A stretch of 64,000 bases of DNA from Linnemannia hyalina (GCA_019671135.1 JAHRHY010000005.1:1364001-1428000), one strand, 5' to 3'; counted from the first letter of the stretch, positions 13,475 to 25,459 are shown. Notes: generated by a model not told the origin, from the sequence alone. Numbers and translations: made by a program.

Positions 13475-16106
13475 ATGCAGCACCAACAGTACTCTCACCA
13501 CCAGGACATGAACGGCAATGGTCTCCCCCGTCGTCTGGATTCTGCCTCATACTCCCATAACCAGCCTCAATACCCATCCCGCAACCAGAGCCAGCATTAT
13601 CAATCGGTTAATGCTCAGGCATATAGTCTCCATCAGCAACAGCACCAACAGCACCAACAGCAGCAGCAGCAGCAGCAACACTCGCTGCACGGTATGACCG
13701 AGGAGGAGTTCGAGGAAATGGAAGACCGCCGTCGGATGCAGCAGCAAATTCTGCGCGATAAGTTGGCCGTGGCCGATTCCAAGCGTCAGCCGGACCCCAA
13801 CATGACTGTGAAGATGACGACGAGCACGGGCTTTGCGCTCGGAGCGTTTGACATGTCCGAGTCGCTTGCTATTGTTGAGGATCTGCTTGACTACTTTGGC
13901 GAGGACGACCTCAATGAGTTTGAAGACGGAGGAGGTGAGTTCCCTCTCTTTTTTTTTCTTCTCATAATCAGCATTTGAATAGGCGTCAGGACATGTTTGT
14001 GTACATCCAACCAAGAAGAGGACAAAATGAAAAAAGTCTAATTCCAATGACCATTACTTATTTGTGCAATTCCTTGCAGAACGATACAACGAGTCGCAGG
14101 TCATCGAGGCAGAGCGCACTCACCAACAGCGTGAATCCCTCGTGCGCCATCTGTACGACTCGGAGGAAGACTACGTCCGTTCGCTACAGGACATTTATTC
14201 CTGCTACAAGAAGCCCCTCCTCGCCAACCTCAACGCCGCAGAGTCCTCTCGAAAGACGGGCATCCTCGGCACCTCCTCGGGTGTCAAGGCTGTCGCTTCC
14301 AAGGAAGAGATCGATGCCCTCTTTGGAAACCTCGACCAGTTGATCGAGTTTCACGAGAATATTCGCTCCCTACTGGAGGGGCGATCCAAGATCTGGGGCC
14401 CTACTCAAATCATGAGCGACCTCCTCCTCACCGTCGTAAGTCCACCTGCCTTGTCTTATTTCTCGCTATTTATCCTCTCTTGTATCTGTGTGTCTAGCAA
14501 CAGATCTTGCGCTCCTGGATTTTGAGTCCAGCGGACTCTTGGATTTTCTCTCCGTCTCACAATTGCCTTTTTCTGTCAATACTATATCAGATTCCTCGGT
14601 TCAAAATGTACAGCAAATACTATACCAACTTCAACGCCGCCTTAACCGTCCTCGACCGCATCTCTAGGGCAGCACACTGGAAAAAGTTCATCGACGTAAG
14701 TACTCTTTTTCTCGTCCAGTGAGTATGAAAAGTGATACCACGGACATAGACCTAACCGCGTCCAAAAAACCCCCACCATTGTTCTATTGCCTTTAATGTA
14801 GCAATGCGCGGTAGAGAACCCTCCAGGAACACCCAGCCTTCACCTCATGCTCACTTACCCTCTTAAGCGCCTCTCCATTTACCGTGATCTCGTCAACGCC
14901 ATCTGCCAATCGACTCAGGCAACCCATCCCGACCATGCCAACTTGACGCGTGCCATGGACATGATCAACTTGATCGCGAGTGAGCTCAAGAACGAGCGCT
15001 TGATGGCACAGGACCAATTGGCGCTTTGGGACATCCAGTCGAGCATGGTTGGATTGCCCGAGCCCATTATGATCCCATCAAGACGTTTGCTCCTCAGAGC
15101 AGACATGCACAAGTGCGACTCTGCTCTTGCCCTTGAACCTAGGACATACTACCTCATGAACGATGTCCTCCTGTATTCACGCTTTGACCCCAAGAAGAAC
15201 ATTCACACCTTCAAGGTACATATGAGCTTTTTGTGGCAGTGCGGTTTATTTATTATTCTCCTACGTGTTCATTTTAACTAACTTACGCATGCTCATGTTC
15301 AATAGGGAATGTTTGACTTAGCAAGGACGCAGATTAACAACCCAGAGGACAATGTCACTCTGCCTCAGTTGCCCAACTGTGTTCAGATCGCTAATTCAGG
15401 ACGCACGCAGATGATGCGGTGTCGAAGCCGTGAGGAGCGCAACTACTGGATGGAGACCATGCGACAGGCAGCAGATATTGTGACCAGGAGCTTGGACGAT
15501 CCCTCGACTCCACTCGGAGATGTTCTCCCCTTGCGCAAGTATGCCAACTCAATTGCCTCGGACTCTTCGTCTTCGCTGGGCAACCATACCGGCATGACCT
15601 CGGGATCGATTAATAGTGCCAACCGGCCCTTTACCGATTCGCGGTCGATCAACTCCAAGTCGAGCACAGAGTCGTCGACTTCCAAGCCTAGACGGCCCAA
15701 CCCTCAGGCGGACTTTTATGGATGCTCATTTGGTGTTGATGTGACCCCTCCTTCGACCGAGGATAACTACAGGCCTAGCCCATTGGCATTGAATTCGGCC
15801 ATGTCCAAGAACTCTTCGTCCTCGTCGGTCTCGACTGGTGCCACTTCCCACTCCAACTCGACCGCGACCTCCAAGCCCACTCTAGGTGCCGTCCTAGCCG
15901 CCATCCCTGTCGAGCAATTGACACCGAAGCAGGCCAAGGCCAAGGCAGCATTGGCGGCGGCGGTTGAGGCAAGAAGACAAGCACGTTTGAAACAGGAGGC
16001 CAAGAACGGTGGACCGGCCAAGTCTGAGATGAACAAGAACATCAGCTTGGACTTTTCTAGCAGTTTCATCCCTGCCAAGGAGCGCATTGCCAAGTTTGGC
16101 GCATAA
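13475..16106 (+). CDS. Dbl-homology RhoGEF with PH domain
   Basis: A guanine-nucleotide exchange factor for Rho-type GTPases, which would act in cell polarity and actin control. Exons 13475-13934, 14080-14435, 14591-14695, 14802-15215 and 15306-16106 join in frame and give about 711 residues. The N-terminus is Gln/His-rich, with a poly-Gln run encoded near 13,650-13,680. The DH domain starts in exon 2 with the family's CR1 signature (ESLVRHLYDSEEDYVRSLQDI). It ends in exon 4 with the CR3-type stretch LMLTYPLKRLSIYRDLV. The PH domain follows (LRADMHKCDS, a YYLMNDVLLYSRFD strand, and REERNYWMETM as the C-terminal helix). The tail is Ser-rich with an Ala/Lys helix. The target GTPase (Cdc42, Rho1 or Rac) cannot be told from sequence. 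More 5' exons are possible because of the long upstream region. Confidence 0.9.
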
Positions 16107-17251
16107 GTTCCTACTTTTTTCCTTTAGACACACACTCTTCAACTTTTTCTTGTCCATTTCCTTGTATACTTTTCATCCACCACTTAATTATCCCAGCATC
16201 TCATAGTAACATACACGAAAACCCCCTCCTAGCATTGTACATATTTACCATAAAGAAAACAATAACAATATCAATTACTCTTCTATTTCTGAATTCTGTT
16301 GACAATGCTTCCTTGAGATTCGATACACGCACTGCATCCCAAACAACGGCAGGTGGAGTTGGGTCGTGATGAAGTTCTTTATGATCGGTCGGTGGATTGG
16401 ATAGATTGAGGCACTATTCGTCTTGTTCGCCAATAGAGAATCCATACATCGTGTGCATGACCCACTCCCCCCCTTTTTTTCGATCCCCATGCCCTTGCCA
16501 CGCCCATGCCCTTGTCTATGCCCTGTCATTGGCCTGATCCCGATCAAAAACACTAAAGCGTGGAGGGAAAGGCAGGACAAAACAGAGGAAGACGGAGACG
16601 GAGTGAGTTTTTCCTTTCCTAAAATCCGGTCAGTTTTTTTTTGTGCTTTTGGGCTGTTGTTTGTTTTCTAACTTCTCGAGTGAAGCGGAAAATGTGAACA
16701 AGGAGCGGAATATGCCAGTGAAGAAAACGGAAGAGCCTTTCTCTGTGTAGCAATTTCTTTCCCCTCTCTCCCACCTAAAAAAAGGCTTTTGCCTTTTTTT
16801 TTTTTACGACACTGCCCACCACCCTCAAAGGGATGGACTAAAAACGAGGCTGAGCAAGGATAGGCCCATGTTGATCCGTTAGTTAGTCCGGAAGGGCGAA
16901 TATTATTTTATTTTGCACTTTTGAAAAAAATCTTCATCCTTGGAACTACTGAACCAATCTTTTCGTATTGGTGCTCTGCTCTGCTTTTGCCATTTGCACC
17001 CAAATGTTTGATACATAATGCAAACCCTTGTGGGCGGCGCGGCCACTTTTGTGCGACTAGGACGGAAGAGTTCTCCGAGGAGTGGGCGCGGTATGATGCG
17101 CTTGTTTCTCATTCCTTTATCTATGTCCATGTACCCTTTCCTTTTCTTCTAGCTCCCAAGACCGTCTGAAAAGTTTATTTGCTGCTGTTTTTAGGAGGAG
17201 GAGGAAGATGATGATGATGCTGAGAATGGATGAGAAAAAAAAAAAGAGGTA
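16107..17251. other. Intergenic region between convergent genes
   Basis: 3' flanks of the RhoGEF (+) and of the secreted protein gene (-). Contains A/T tracts, including a poly-T run near 16,795-16,805. No coding sequence recognised. Confidence 0.5.
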
Positions 17252-18115
17252 TCAAAGAGGAAGTAAAAGTAATGATGAAGCAAGACTGAGATAAGCTATT
17301 ACTACAAAACTCCACGAATAGAGCAGAGAAGAGGAAGAACTATCTACAGGTGGAGTAGGAAGTGGAAGGGGATTAACGAACCCCTCCCCACATTTGCGAG
17401 AGACCTGGGTCAACAAGAATCGGACCCAAGCGACCACATAGGGGTCCAGACTAAGCTGATGAACCGAGACGTACTGCTCCAACGGGTTGAGCATTGATTG
17501 CGTACAGGGAGTACAGAGCAAGGACGACGGCACCGAGTCAACCCACTGCTGCATCTGCGTCCCGTTCAAAAACATATCCCAACTAAACTTCTTCCCAGGG
17601 TTCTTCTTGTTCGAATAAGAAACCAGGTTCTCTGTCAAGGTCGTCACACAGAAGGTTCCATTCGTTGGACTGACCGTCTGGCACATCCCTTCCTTCAAGG
17701 GGATATACAATGACGAAACGCCAAACAACCAATTGGCACCCGCCTGCTCTTCAGGATCGGTAGAGTTGATACAGTTTTGGTTGAAGGTGTTTTCGATGAG
17801 GGCGACGGCTGGTGGGGGACAGATGGGGCGTGGGCAGATATCGGCGGCGGTGTTATTGATGAGTTTTGGGGTGATGGTATCGGCATCGACGAAATCTAAC
17901 CAGACTTTTGTGGGGAAGCAGGTGTTGATGCTGTAGTCGCTTCCAAGGGAGGTCAATGCCATGGCGCATTGGTCCAGGAGGAAGGCTTCTGTGGTTAGTG
18001 GTGTTGTTGTTGCCACGAGGAGGAGGAATGGTAGGAGGAGCGAGAGCGAGGAAGTGGAGGAGGAGGAGGAGGAGGAGGAGGACGTTAAGGACGAAGGAAA
18101 GAATATCGACCTCAT
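17252..18115 (-). CDS. Secreted, probably GPI-anchored Cys-containing protein
   Basis: A single exon of 287 residues. The N-terminus is Ser-rich and then strongly hydrophobic (LSLLLPFLLLVATTTPL), a likely signal peptide. The mature part has about nine cysteines in patterns such as CPRPICPPP and LLCTPCTQS, and several N-glycosylation sequons (NNT, NST, NGT). The last 30 residues are a Ser run followed by a hydrophobic tail, which looks like a GPI-attachment signal. The spacing of cysteines resembles fungal DUF7729-type cell-surface proteins, but that is a weak recollection and not a result. A role at the cell wall or plasma membrane is inferred. It lies about 0.9 kb from, and is divergent to, the proteasome gene. 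Confidence 0.75.
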   Translation of the reverse strand: MRSIFFPSSLTSSSSSSSSSTSSLSLLLPFLLLVATTTPLTTEAFLLDQCAMALTSLGSDYSINTCFPTKVWLDFVDADTITPKLINNTAADICPRPICPPPAVALIENTFNQNCINSTDPEEQAGANWLFGVSSLYIPLKEGMCQTVSPTNGTFCVTTLTENLVSYSNKKNPGKKFSWDMFLNGTQMQQWVDSVPSSLLCTPCTQSMLNPLEQYVSVHQLSLDPYVVAWVRFLLTQVSRKCGEGFVNPLPLPTPPVDSSSSSLLYSWSFVVIAYLSLASSLLLLPL

Positions 18116-19015
18116 GATTGTGAATGTGTGCTTGTGCCCTTATTCGTTATGGTTAGGGGGAATGTGGATCCAAAGACTAGTGGTGATAAGATTATTGAGG
18201 TTAAAAAAAGGAGAGTTGAAGACAATGGCGAAGTTGGATGTGAAGTTGAAGTTGAATGAGGTTGAGAATGAAGAGAAGAGGAATGAGAAAGCGAATGAAG
18301 GAATGAATGAGGGTATGCAGGCGAAGATAAGTTAGAGACAAGAGGAGTATGTGTGTGAGAGAGAAAGAGAGAAGGAGAGGGCGGTAAAAGAGAGGGTGAA
18401 AAAATAGAATTGCTGCTGGTGGGTGCTCAGTTCAGGGGTTGTGTGTGGAGTTCGATATGTTGTTTGTTGCTCTTGTTTCTAGTTTGTAAGAAAGGAAGAT
18501 CGACGTGGAGGTATCGAGAATGACCTGGATATCACAATGGGGGATGGGCAACAATGCTGGAATGGGAAAGGACAGCGCGGTAAGAAGAGCTCAAGAATGG
18601 TTCCTCAAACAGGAACAATGAGCTTTTGCGTCTGTGTCACCCCACATGGTGGATTCACTCCTCGATTCGATCAAAGAAAAAGATAGTGGCGTCTCATTAA
18701 TTTGAATCACATGAGTAATATTTACGACAAATATATCTTCTATTACCAGTCCCTCTTCACTCGAGCTGGACTGTCTCTGTGCAGTCTCCATTCGCGCACG
18801 TATGTCCAGAACGCGTCAACGCCTCTTTACTCGACCCTGAGAACACACCTTCCCTCGCTTTCACTTTGTCCCATACTCTCTTTCTCTCTTGCTCTCCTTC
18901 TTTCACACGCACCTGATCTCGTCTACTTTTTACTCAACTCCGAGCCAACCCCCAAGAAACACTCAACACTCAAATATCCAACTAGTCGTGACATACAGCT
19001 GCACATTCATCCGCA
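18116..19015. other. Divergent promoter region
   Basis: Shared upstream region of the secreted protein gene (-) and the proteasome alpha-2 gene (+). The side near 18,130-18,400 is purine-rich (GA). The side near 18,820-18,960 is pyrimidine-rich and leads into the proteasome start. No coding sequence recognised. Confidence 0.5.
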
Positions 19016-20444
19016 ATGGCCGACCGATACTCATTCTCCCTCACCACCTTCTCGCCCTCTGGAAAGCTCGTTCAGATTGAATACGCCCTCTCTGCCGTCA
19101 ACTCTGGAGTCACGTCCATCGGCATCAAAGGTAACACCTAGTGCCCCTTCAACAGCACCGTCGTATTTGTCACTTGTCTGTCCAAGCTATGCATACTCGT
19201 GAGAGGAATATCAAGAACCGAACAAAGGGCAACCGAGGAAGCAATATCACAACTCTAACACGAAGGATTAGGAGACGAACAAGAAGGATAGCGACGATAG
19301 CCACCATTCACATCCACTGCTTCAATTGCCATCGCTCACGCCCAAGATATATCTCGGGCACGAAGAAAGAAAACGACAAACAACCATACACATCAACCAT
19401 ATCCCTGTTATTAACACACGGCTGTTTCTTCTCTACAACAAAATAGCGACGAACGGAATTGTGATTGCGACGGAAAAGAAGGCAGTATCGACGTTGATTG
19501 ACGATTCGTCGCTGGAAAAGGTCGCCATTATCTGCTCCAACATCGGCATGGTTTACTCGGGCATGGGCCCCGACTACCGTGTCCTCGTCAACAAGGCACG
19601 GAAGGCCGCCCAGGCATACAAGAGAGTCTACATGGAAGAACCACCAACCGCCATCCTCGTCAAGGAAATCGCCGGCGTTATGCAGGAGTTTACACAGTCT
19701 GGGTAAGCATTTTGCTTTTGCTTTTCAAAGGCGATCTTATTATCACAGAGGCATGGGATGTGGATGAAGATGAGAGGAAGGAGGAGGAGGAGAAGGAAGA
19801 GGAGGAAAGAATGATGAAAAAGAAGATAAAATTACCAGGAAGGAGAATGACCCACGAGAGACAAAGAGGATGAAAGGAGTGAAGAGGAGAAGAATAAGAG
19901 AGGAAAAGGAGAAAGCGGTTCGATGATGATCAATCGATCGTCTTTTAAGATCATTTATGCTAGTCTCTCGGCTCAAGCCGTTGCATCGGAGAGGCACGAA
20001 TTCGAACGGGGCATGAAATCAAGTTAGGACTAAGAAACTAACCACTCCTACTTGTTCCAATGTCCCTCAAAAAATAGTGGTGTGCGTCCATTTGGAGTGT
20101 CATTGTTGATTGCAGGATTTGACGAAAAGGGACCTATGTTGTACCAGGTCGACCCCTCTGGCTCGTACTGGCCCTGGAAGGCGACCGCAATCGGCAAGAA
20201 CATGGTCAACGCAAAGACGTTCTTGGAGAAGCGATACAACGAGGACATTGAGCTCGAGGACGCCGTCCACACCGCCATCTTGACACTCAAGGAAGGATTC
20301 GAGGGCCAGATGACAGAGAACACCATCGAGATCGGTATCATTACAGGAGTTGTCTCGACCAAGGACGACGGTGCCGTCGTTCTCCCAGAGTTCAGGAAAT
20401 TGTCCCCTAGCGAGGTCAAGGACTACCTTGCCAACATTGCTTAA
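19016..20444 (+). CDS. PRE8: 20S proteasome subunit alpha-2
   Basis: One of the seven alpha subunits that form the outer ring and gate of the 20S proteasome. Exons 19016-19130, 19447-19702 and 20078-20444 join in frame to about 245 residues, the usual size. The N-terminus [20 protein letters not shown] has the proteasome alpha signature ([12 protein letters not shown]) and continues into QIEYA. Exon 2 carries the conserved [17 protein letters not shown], and exon 3 carries [16 protein letters not shown] and [15 protein letters not shown], all typical of alpha-2. The paralogue alpha-4 would be longer at the C-terminus. Both introns are over 300 bases, longer than most in this window. Identification is secure. 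Confidence 0.96.
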
Positions 20445-20748
20445 GTATCATTTCATGTCTGAGCCCAAAAACATGACAAGACAACAACCATCCATGTATG
20501 CCTGTTTTTTTACAACAAGAATAAAACAAAAACAAAAAAAAACTGCGAAGATTCTTGTCCTTCCTGATGTCTGATATTACACAAGGAGCACGGTTGTATA
20601 TCATAGTAATACAACCTGACAAGATGGGGATACCCGTGTGAAGAAGAATCCTCTCAGTCATCATCACCATGCAACAAAGAACTGTTTTCAAAAAATATTT
20701 ACTAAAATGCAATGTCTCTATGGTATTATCCGTCAATGGTGATCGAAT
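20445..20748. other. Convergent 3' region
   Basis: 3' flanks of the proteasome and thiolase genes. It holds A-rich stretches near 20,520-20,540 with AATAAA-like hexamers, which could serve as polyadenylation elements. No coding sequence recognised. Confidence 0.5.
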
Positions 20749-22830
20749 TTAAAGGCGCTCGATGACCATGGCGGAGGCAGCACCACCACCGTTGCAAATG
20801 GCAGCACCACCCTTCTGACCCTTCTTCAACAAGTGGGTGAGGGTGACGAGGATGCGGGAGCCAGAGGAACCGATGGGGTGACCGAGACCAACAGCTCCAC
20901 CGGCAATGTTGACCTTCTTGGGGTCCAAGCCCAAAAGCTGGTTGTTAGCAAGGGCAACGACAGAGAAGGCCTCGTTGAACTCAAAAAGATCAATGTCCTC
21001 GATCTTCAAGTTGGCCTTCTCGAGGGCCTTGGGGAAGGCAGAAGCGGGGGCAATGGGGAAATCGACGGGAGCAATAGCGGCATCGGCGAAGGACAAGATG
21101 CGGGCGAGGGGCTTCAAGCCGAGCTCATCAGCCTTGGCGCGGGTCATAAGGACAAGGGCCGAGGCGCCATCGTTCAAGGACGAGGCGTTGGCGGCAGTGA
21201 CGGTACCCTTCTCCTTCTGGAAGACGGTCTTCAAGCTGGGGATCTTGTCAAACTTGACGTTCTTGTATTCCTCATCCTCGGCAAAGGTCTTGTCTCCCCT
21301 CTTGTCCTTGATGGTGACGGGGATGATCTCGTTGGCGAAAACGCCATCCTTCCAGGCCTTGGCAGCACGGGTGTAGGACTCGACAGCGTGGGCATCCTGC
21401 TGCTCACGGGTAATCTTGAGCTTGTCGGCAGTGTTTTCAGCGCAGTTACCCATGCTATTTAGAATAAATTCAAGATCGTAGAGCGACGGTTAGAGTCATA
21501 GTTTGAAGAAAGACAGCGGTTTCGATCTGAGTTGTGATTTGTCAAGAACGGAACTGTGACAATTGACAAAAAGACGGACACGGAGCTTGCAAAAAGAAAA
21601 AAGAAAAAAAGCTTACTGGAATTGGTTGTAGACATCCCAAAGACCATCCTTGATGATACCGTCAGTAAGGACCTGGTGTCCGTAGCCAGCGTTGCGGGGC
21701 GAGTAGAATCTATTCGGGGTGACAAGCAGCACCGGGAAGGCCAAATAAAGAAGTTGTTTGCTCAGTCACATGTCAGATCGACATTTTCTTTTCGTTCTTG
21801 CAGTTGCACGAACACAAAGAAAACAACAAACAATGATGACTCCCACAATGGTGAAATAGATGAGAATGAAGAGATAACTTACGGAACGTTGGACATGGAC
21901 TCCATGCCTCCAGCGACCATGATATCACGGGCACCGGTCTGGAGGTTCTGAGCAGCGAGCATGACGGCCTTCATGCCAGAAGCGCAAACCTTGTTGATGG
22001 TGGTGGCCTCGGTGGTGAGAGGGCATCCAGCGCCCAAGGCAGCTTGGCGGGCGGGGGACTGACCAACGCTGGCCTGGAGAACGTTGCCCATGTAGACCTC
22101 CTCGACCTGATCGGCCTTGATGCCTAAGAGAATGGGAATAATTTGTGTGAGTGTGTGAAAATTAAGGTGCTTAGTTACAATTCTCATTCTTTTTTTGCTC
22201 ACTGTCCGTGGGATGGTGACAAAAGGGCCAAAACGAATGTGGGGAAACGAAAAGGGGGTATCCGGGTGCAGTCCAATAGGGTGTCGTGTTCCAGACTCCA
22301 AAAGGTCAGGAAGGAGAAACATACCGGCCTTCTCAATGGCACCGCGGATGGCGATGGAACCGAGCTGAGGAGCAGAGAAGCTCTTCAAGGCACCGTTGAA
22401 GCAGGCAACGGGGGTGCGGACAGCACTGACAATGACAACCTCCTATTATTTTTTGTGCCGGCAATGAGTTCATGAATTTAAAAAATCGAAGTAGAGAGAG
22501 TGGTGGATGGGTGTTGATGTTAGTGAACGCACTCCCTTTAACTTATGTCCTTTGTCGGCGAGTGAGTTCAAAGATGTGTATCAGGAACCTGAGGGAACCC
22601 GGGGGTCCCTTGTTCCTTCCCCCTGATTTTTCCCACGCTTACGTTGAGGCCCTTGACGGTGCTGTATGAGCGAATCTATATTTTTGAGCAACAAACAATA
22701 ATACAGCTATTTGTTAGCGAGGTGGCGAAGTGTCGATTGTCTGAGGGAGCAAGAGGAGAGAAGTCGTTGCATGCAAACAGGGGTGTGCATGTACCTGGTT
22801 GAAGAGAGGGGTAGTCTTGGTGGCGAACAT
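20749..22830 (-). CDS. ERG10: Acetyl-CoA C-acetyltransferase (acetoacetyl-CoA thiolase)
   Basis: Condenses two acetyl-CoA to acetoacetyl-CoA, the first step of the mevalonate/sterol pathway, or runs in reverse in ketone and leucine breakdown. Exons on the minus strand: 22795-22830, 22325-22442, 21883-22123, 21617-21709, 20749-21454. They join in frame to 397 residues, the normal thiolase length. The acyl-accepting Cys is in [11 protein letters not shown]. The C-terminal His motif is [10 protein letters not shown], and the second Cys lies in [29 protein letters not shown] is the third family motif. Exon 1 encodes only 12 residues, ending at the [11 protein letters not shown] strand. No clear mitochondrial presequence is seen, and the C-terminus RL is not a peroxisomal SKL, so a cytosolic form is likeliest. 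It is convergent with the proteasome gene. Confidence 0.96.
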
Positions 22831-23782
22831 GGCGAGGAGGTGTGATGGATGGATGAGTGGAGAGAAGTAAAGATCAGAGAGAAAAAATGCGGAGGGCATC
22901 TTTATATTTGACAGACATCACGTGCCTCGGCGCACGAGAATAAAGGCCCCATTTGGGTCAGCCGTGGGCCATCTCAAGCTATCGCCCTTTTGCCAGCAAG
23001 TATTACGCATTACACGGCAACACAAGAGATCGTTTGTTCATTTTGAGAATGCTTGTATCGATAGTTGACGATGCGACTCGTTGCTTACCGTTGGGTGCTC
23101 GTTATTGTTATTCCTGTCAGTCCAAAAGTGCGGGGAACGGTTTCCCGAAGGTAAGCAACTACAACTATGCAGCAAGGGAGAATAAGGGACATAATTGATG
23201 CTAGCATCACATTGGAGAGGTAACAGATGCAACTTTGCTGTTTATTCTCGAGTGCCTTGACAGGATGGCTGCTAGGGAGTTTCTTTTCTAGAAACGCAGA
23301 TAATGCAGGGCTACTACGTGGAATGAACTGTGGAGTCAAGGATAAAAGGTAAAAATGCGGGGTAGAGTGACAGGGTGAAGCCCCACTCTATGGTTGATGA
23401 GTGTGAGTCGAGGTGGAGCAAAGGGACGCAAAGCAGCAACCAACAGACTAATTGGTCGTCGCTCTTTCTTCCTTTCTGCAGGGGCAGGGGCGTGGCCGTT
23501 GCTCGTCTTTTCTCCCTCTACCACTTCTTTTTCTTTTCTTTTTCTTGTCTGCACTTCGCACCCTCATTCCTCCGTCCTTTCTCCCAGTTCATTGGCATTT
23601 TGCCGTAAACCATCTCATTTCCCCTCTGAGCAGCTGTTACCATCCACTGCACCGTAGCACCGCCCAACCCAACCCCGCCAAAGCCAAGGTTTCACTCCCA
23701 TCCAGCCCCATCTTCAGCACAAACAAACAGCATCCTCGAAATCAACGCCCACACCAACAAACAAACAAAACAAACCTCTCTA
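22831..23782. other. Divergent promoter region
   Basis: Upstream of thiolase (-) and of the 558-residue gene (+). A TATA-like element sits near 22,902-22,909 on the thiolase side. A pyrimidine-rich tract (about 23,480-23,640) followed by an ACAAACAAACA-type leader lies just before the ATG at 23,783. No coding sequence recognised. Confidence 0.5.
22902..22909 (-). promoter_or_regulatory. Candidate TATA element of the thiolase gene
   Basis: Reads AAATATAAA on the minus strand about 70 bases before the start codon. Placement by motif and distance only. Confidence 0.35.
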
Positions 23783-25459
23783 ATGACCGACAACCACTTA
23801 CAACTGGCTCATGTGCCTGTCCAGCAAGGCCCCTCCGTGCCCCCTTTTGAGTTTGTCTACCAGCTCATCCTCGAACAGTTCTGGGGCGACGGTGTCTCCA
23901 AACGCGAGATCCGCTCCGTCTACACCACCGCCAACGACGCCAACGCCTCCTGCCACGATTACCTCCTCAGGACCTGGCCTCGGGATCAATTCACTCTCTA
24001 CGAAATCGGAGCCTCGCCACAACGTCCCGAGCTCGCCAAGGTCTCCGCTCAGATCAATGGCGACCGATTCCACGTCTGGATTGAGCGACACACATGGGAG
24101 GGCATCCTCGACTTTACCTCCAAGGCCATCGCCAAGCGAGCCGGAAAGGGTCCTAACGCCTATATTCTCCAGAGGACCATCAAGGACGCCTCGGGAGGCA
24201 AGCGACGCTCGACGACACGGGGAATCTATGCGACGAGGCAATTGGCCAAGCAGGCCCTGGCCCAGGATGAACCGCCCTCGGAATGGTCGTCGAGCCAAGG
24301 ATATGTTTTGGAGCCAGGCGGGGAGTACGCCCACGCATTGTCGCCCTCAGGAAAGACGGCATGGCTTTTTATCGAGGTCAGGCCTCTCTACATGAACTAT
24401 GCCCGTTTGGACCAGGAGGAGCACCACCATCACAACCAGGGCGGAACAGGAGCAGCTCCGGACGGGGAACCTTCGTCTAGCCACGTCGGTAACTCGGCCA
24501 TGAACCCTATTAGTCTGGACCATCCAGAGGAGGGCGCATCGTCCTCCGCTCCTCCCTCTCCCTCGACTCTTTTGCACCCCAACCATCTCGGTCGATTTTC
24601 GCTCGACAATCCCTTCTCACCCATATCCTTGAACCCAGACGAGGCTGGCGCTTTTGTCTATCTGGTTCTCCAGCTCAAGACCATCCCCTACACTCCACCA
24701 ATCCTGACGGTCGAAGCCGTCGCGTACGAGATGGAGGTCGCCAATCGCTTCGGTATCGCGCTCTTGGAGGGGTTCAATGGAACTGATATTCTACTGACAC
24801 CCACTTTCCGCGACGACGGATGTCTCCAGGTCAGTACAGAGCAACGATCCAGGGACGAGGGTTTGACGGTTTGGGTCGAGAAGCGCGCGGTTGTTTTGGG
24901 CGACGAGGCCATCGACTTTGACTTGATCTCGGAGCATGGGTCTATTCAGTCCAACCGAGTGGAGCACGAGGGGGATGGCGCTTCACCTTATATCTCAGGA
25001 CACATCACCGCAACAGCACCGGCACACAGCAGCAATGGCAAAGGAAGAGCTCAGAAGCGAGAGGAACCAGATGATGGATTCGTGGCTGCGGGACGGCCAG
25101 CAACAATACAAACAGCACACCCATCTAAAGCTGCACGAGTATCACCATCTGTCGCCGCCACCGAGGAGCATACAAGAAAAGAAGTTGTTGTCACTGGGCG
25201 GTATAAGGTCGTTGTAGCAATAACATCACTCGTGTCGACGACAACTCCTGGATCGTGCGTGGCCTCTTCGGATGAGTTGGCGACTGCCATTGTCGCGGCC
25301 AGGATGAAGTTCTACTGCGAACTGGCGCTGCTCGATATAGTGTCGCTGGAGATCCAAGACAAGCTCGACGCCGAGGACGACCGGTCGATCCAAGCGCGTT
25401 CTCTAACCCACACGTCGTCTGTATTGCTGGAAATGAGGGTTGAAGACAGTCAGACATGA
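23783..25459 (+). CDS. Unrecognised 558-residue protein
   Basis: A single long open frame with coding-like composition, starting at an ATG in good context after an A/C-rich leader. I do not recognise a family. The first 210 residues look like a folded domain: acidic and aromatic, with a basic patch ASGGKRRSTTRG and a well-formed beta-type segment TAWLFIEVRPLYM. Residues about 215-275 are His/Ser/Pro-rich linker (EEHHHHNQGG). A second conserved-looking block follows (AGAFVYLVLQLKTIPYTPPI, then VWVEKRAV). The last 100 residues (EVVVTGRYKVVVAITSLV, ARMKFYCELALLDIVSLEI) look like another small domain. No signal peptide or membrane span is seen. A short unspotted intron in the linker near 25,000-25,150 cannot be excluded, because the frame is continuous but poor in complexity there. 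Confidence 0.75.
   Translation: MTDNHLQLAHVPVQQGPSVPPFEFVYQLILEQFWGDGVSKREIRSVYTTANDANASCHDYLLRTWPRDQFTLYEIGASPQRPELAKVSAQINGDRFHVWIERHTWEGILDFTSKAIAKRAGKGPNAYILQRTIKDASGGKRRSTTRGIYATRQLAKQALAQDEPPSEWSSSQGYVLEPGGEYAHALSPSGKTAWLFIEVRPLYMNYARLDQEEHHHHNQGGTGAAPDGEPSSSHVGNSAMNPISLDHPEEGASSSAPPSPSTLLHPNHLGRFSLDNPFSPISLNPDEAGAFVYLVLQLKTIPYTPPILTVEAVAYEMEVANRFGIALLEGFNGTDILLTPTFRDDGCLQVSTEQRSRDEGLTVWVEKRAVVLGDEAIDFDLISEHGSIQSNRVEHEGDGASPYISGHITATAPAHSSNGKGRAQKREEPDDGFVAAGRPATIQTAHPSKAARVSPSVAATEEHTRKEVVVTGRYKVVVAITSLVSTTTPGSCVASSDELATAIVAARMKFYCELALLDIVSLEIQDKLDAEDDRSIQARSLTHTSSVLLEMRVEDSQT

Noticed and set aside
19990..20005. GAATTCGAAC, resembling a tRNA B box
   Set aside because: It lies within a proteasome intron. 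No acceptor or T-arm pairing, nor an A box at the right distance, could be found.
20833..21462. Long open frame antisense to the thiolase gene
   Set aside because: The Gly/Asp/Glu-rich peptide is the mirror of well-used codons in the thiolase exon, and it has no motif.
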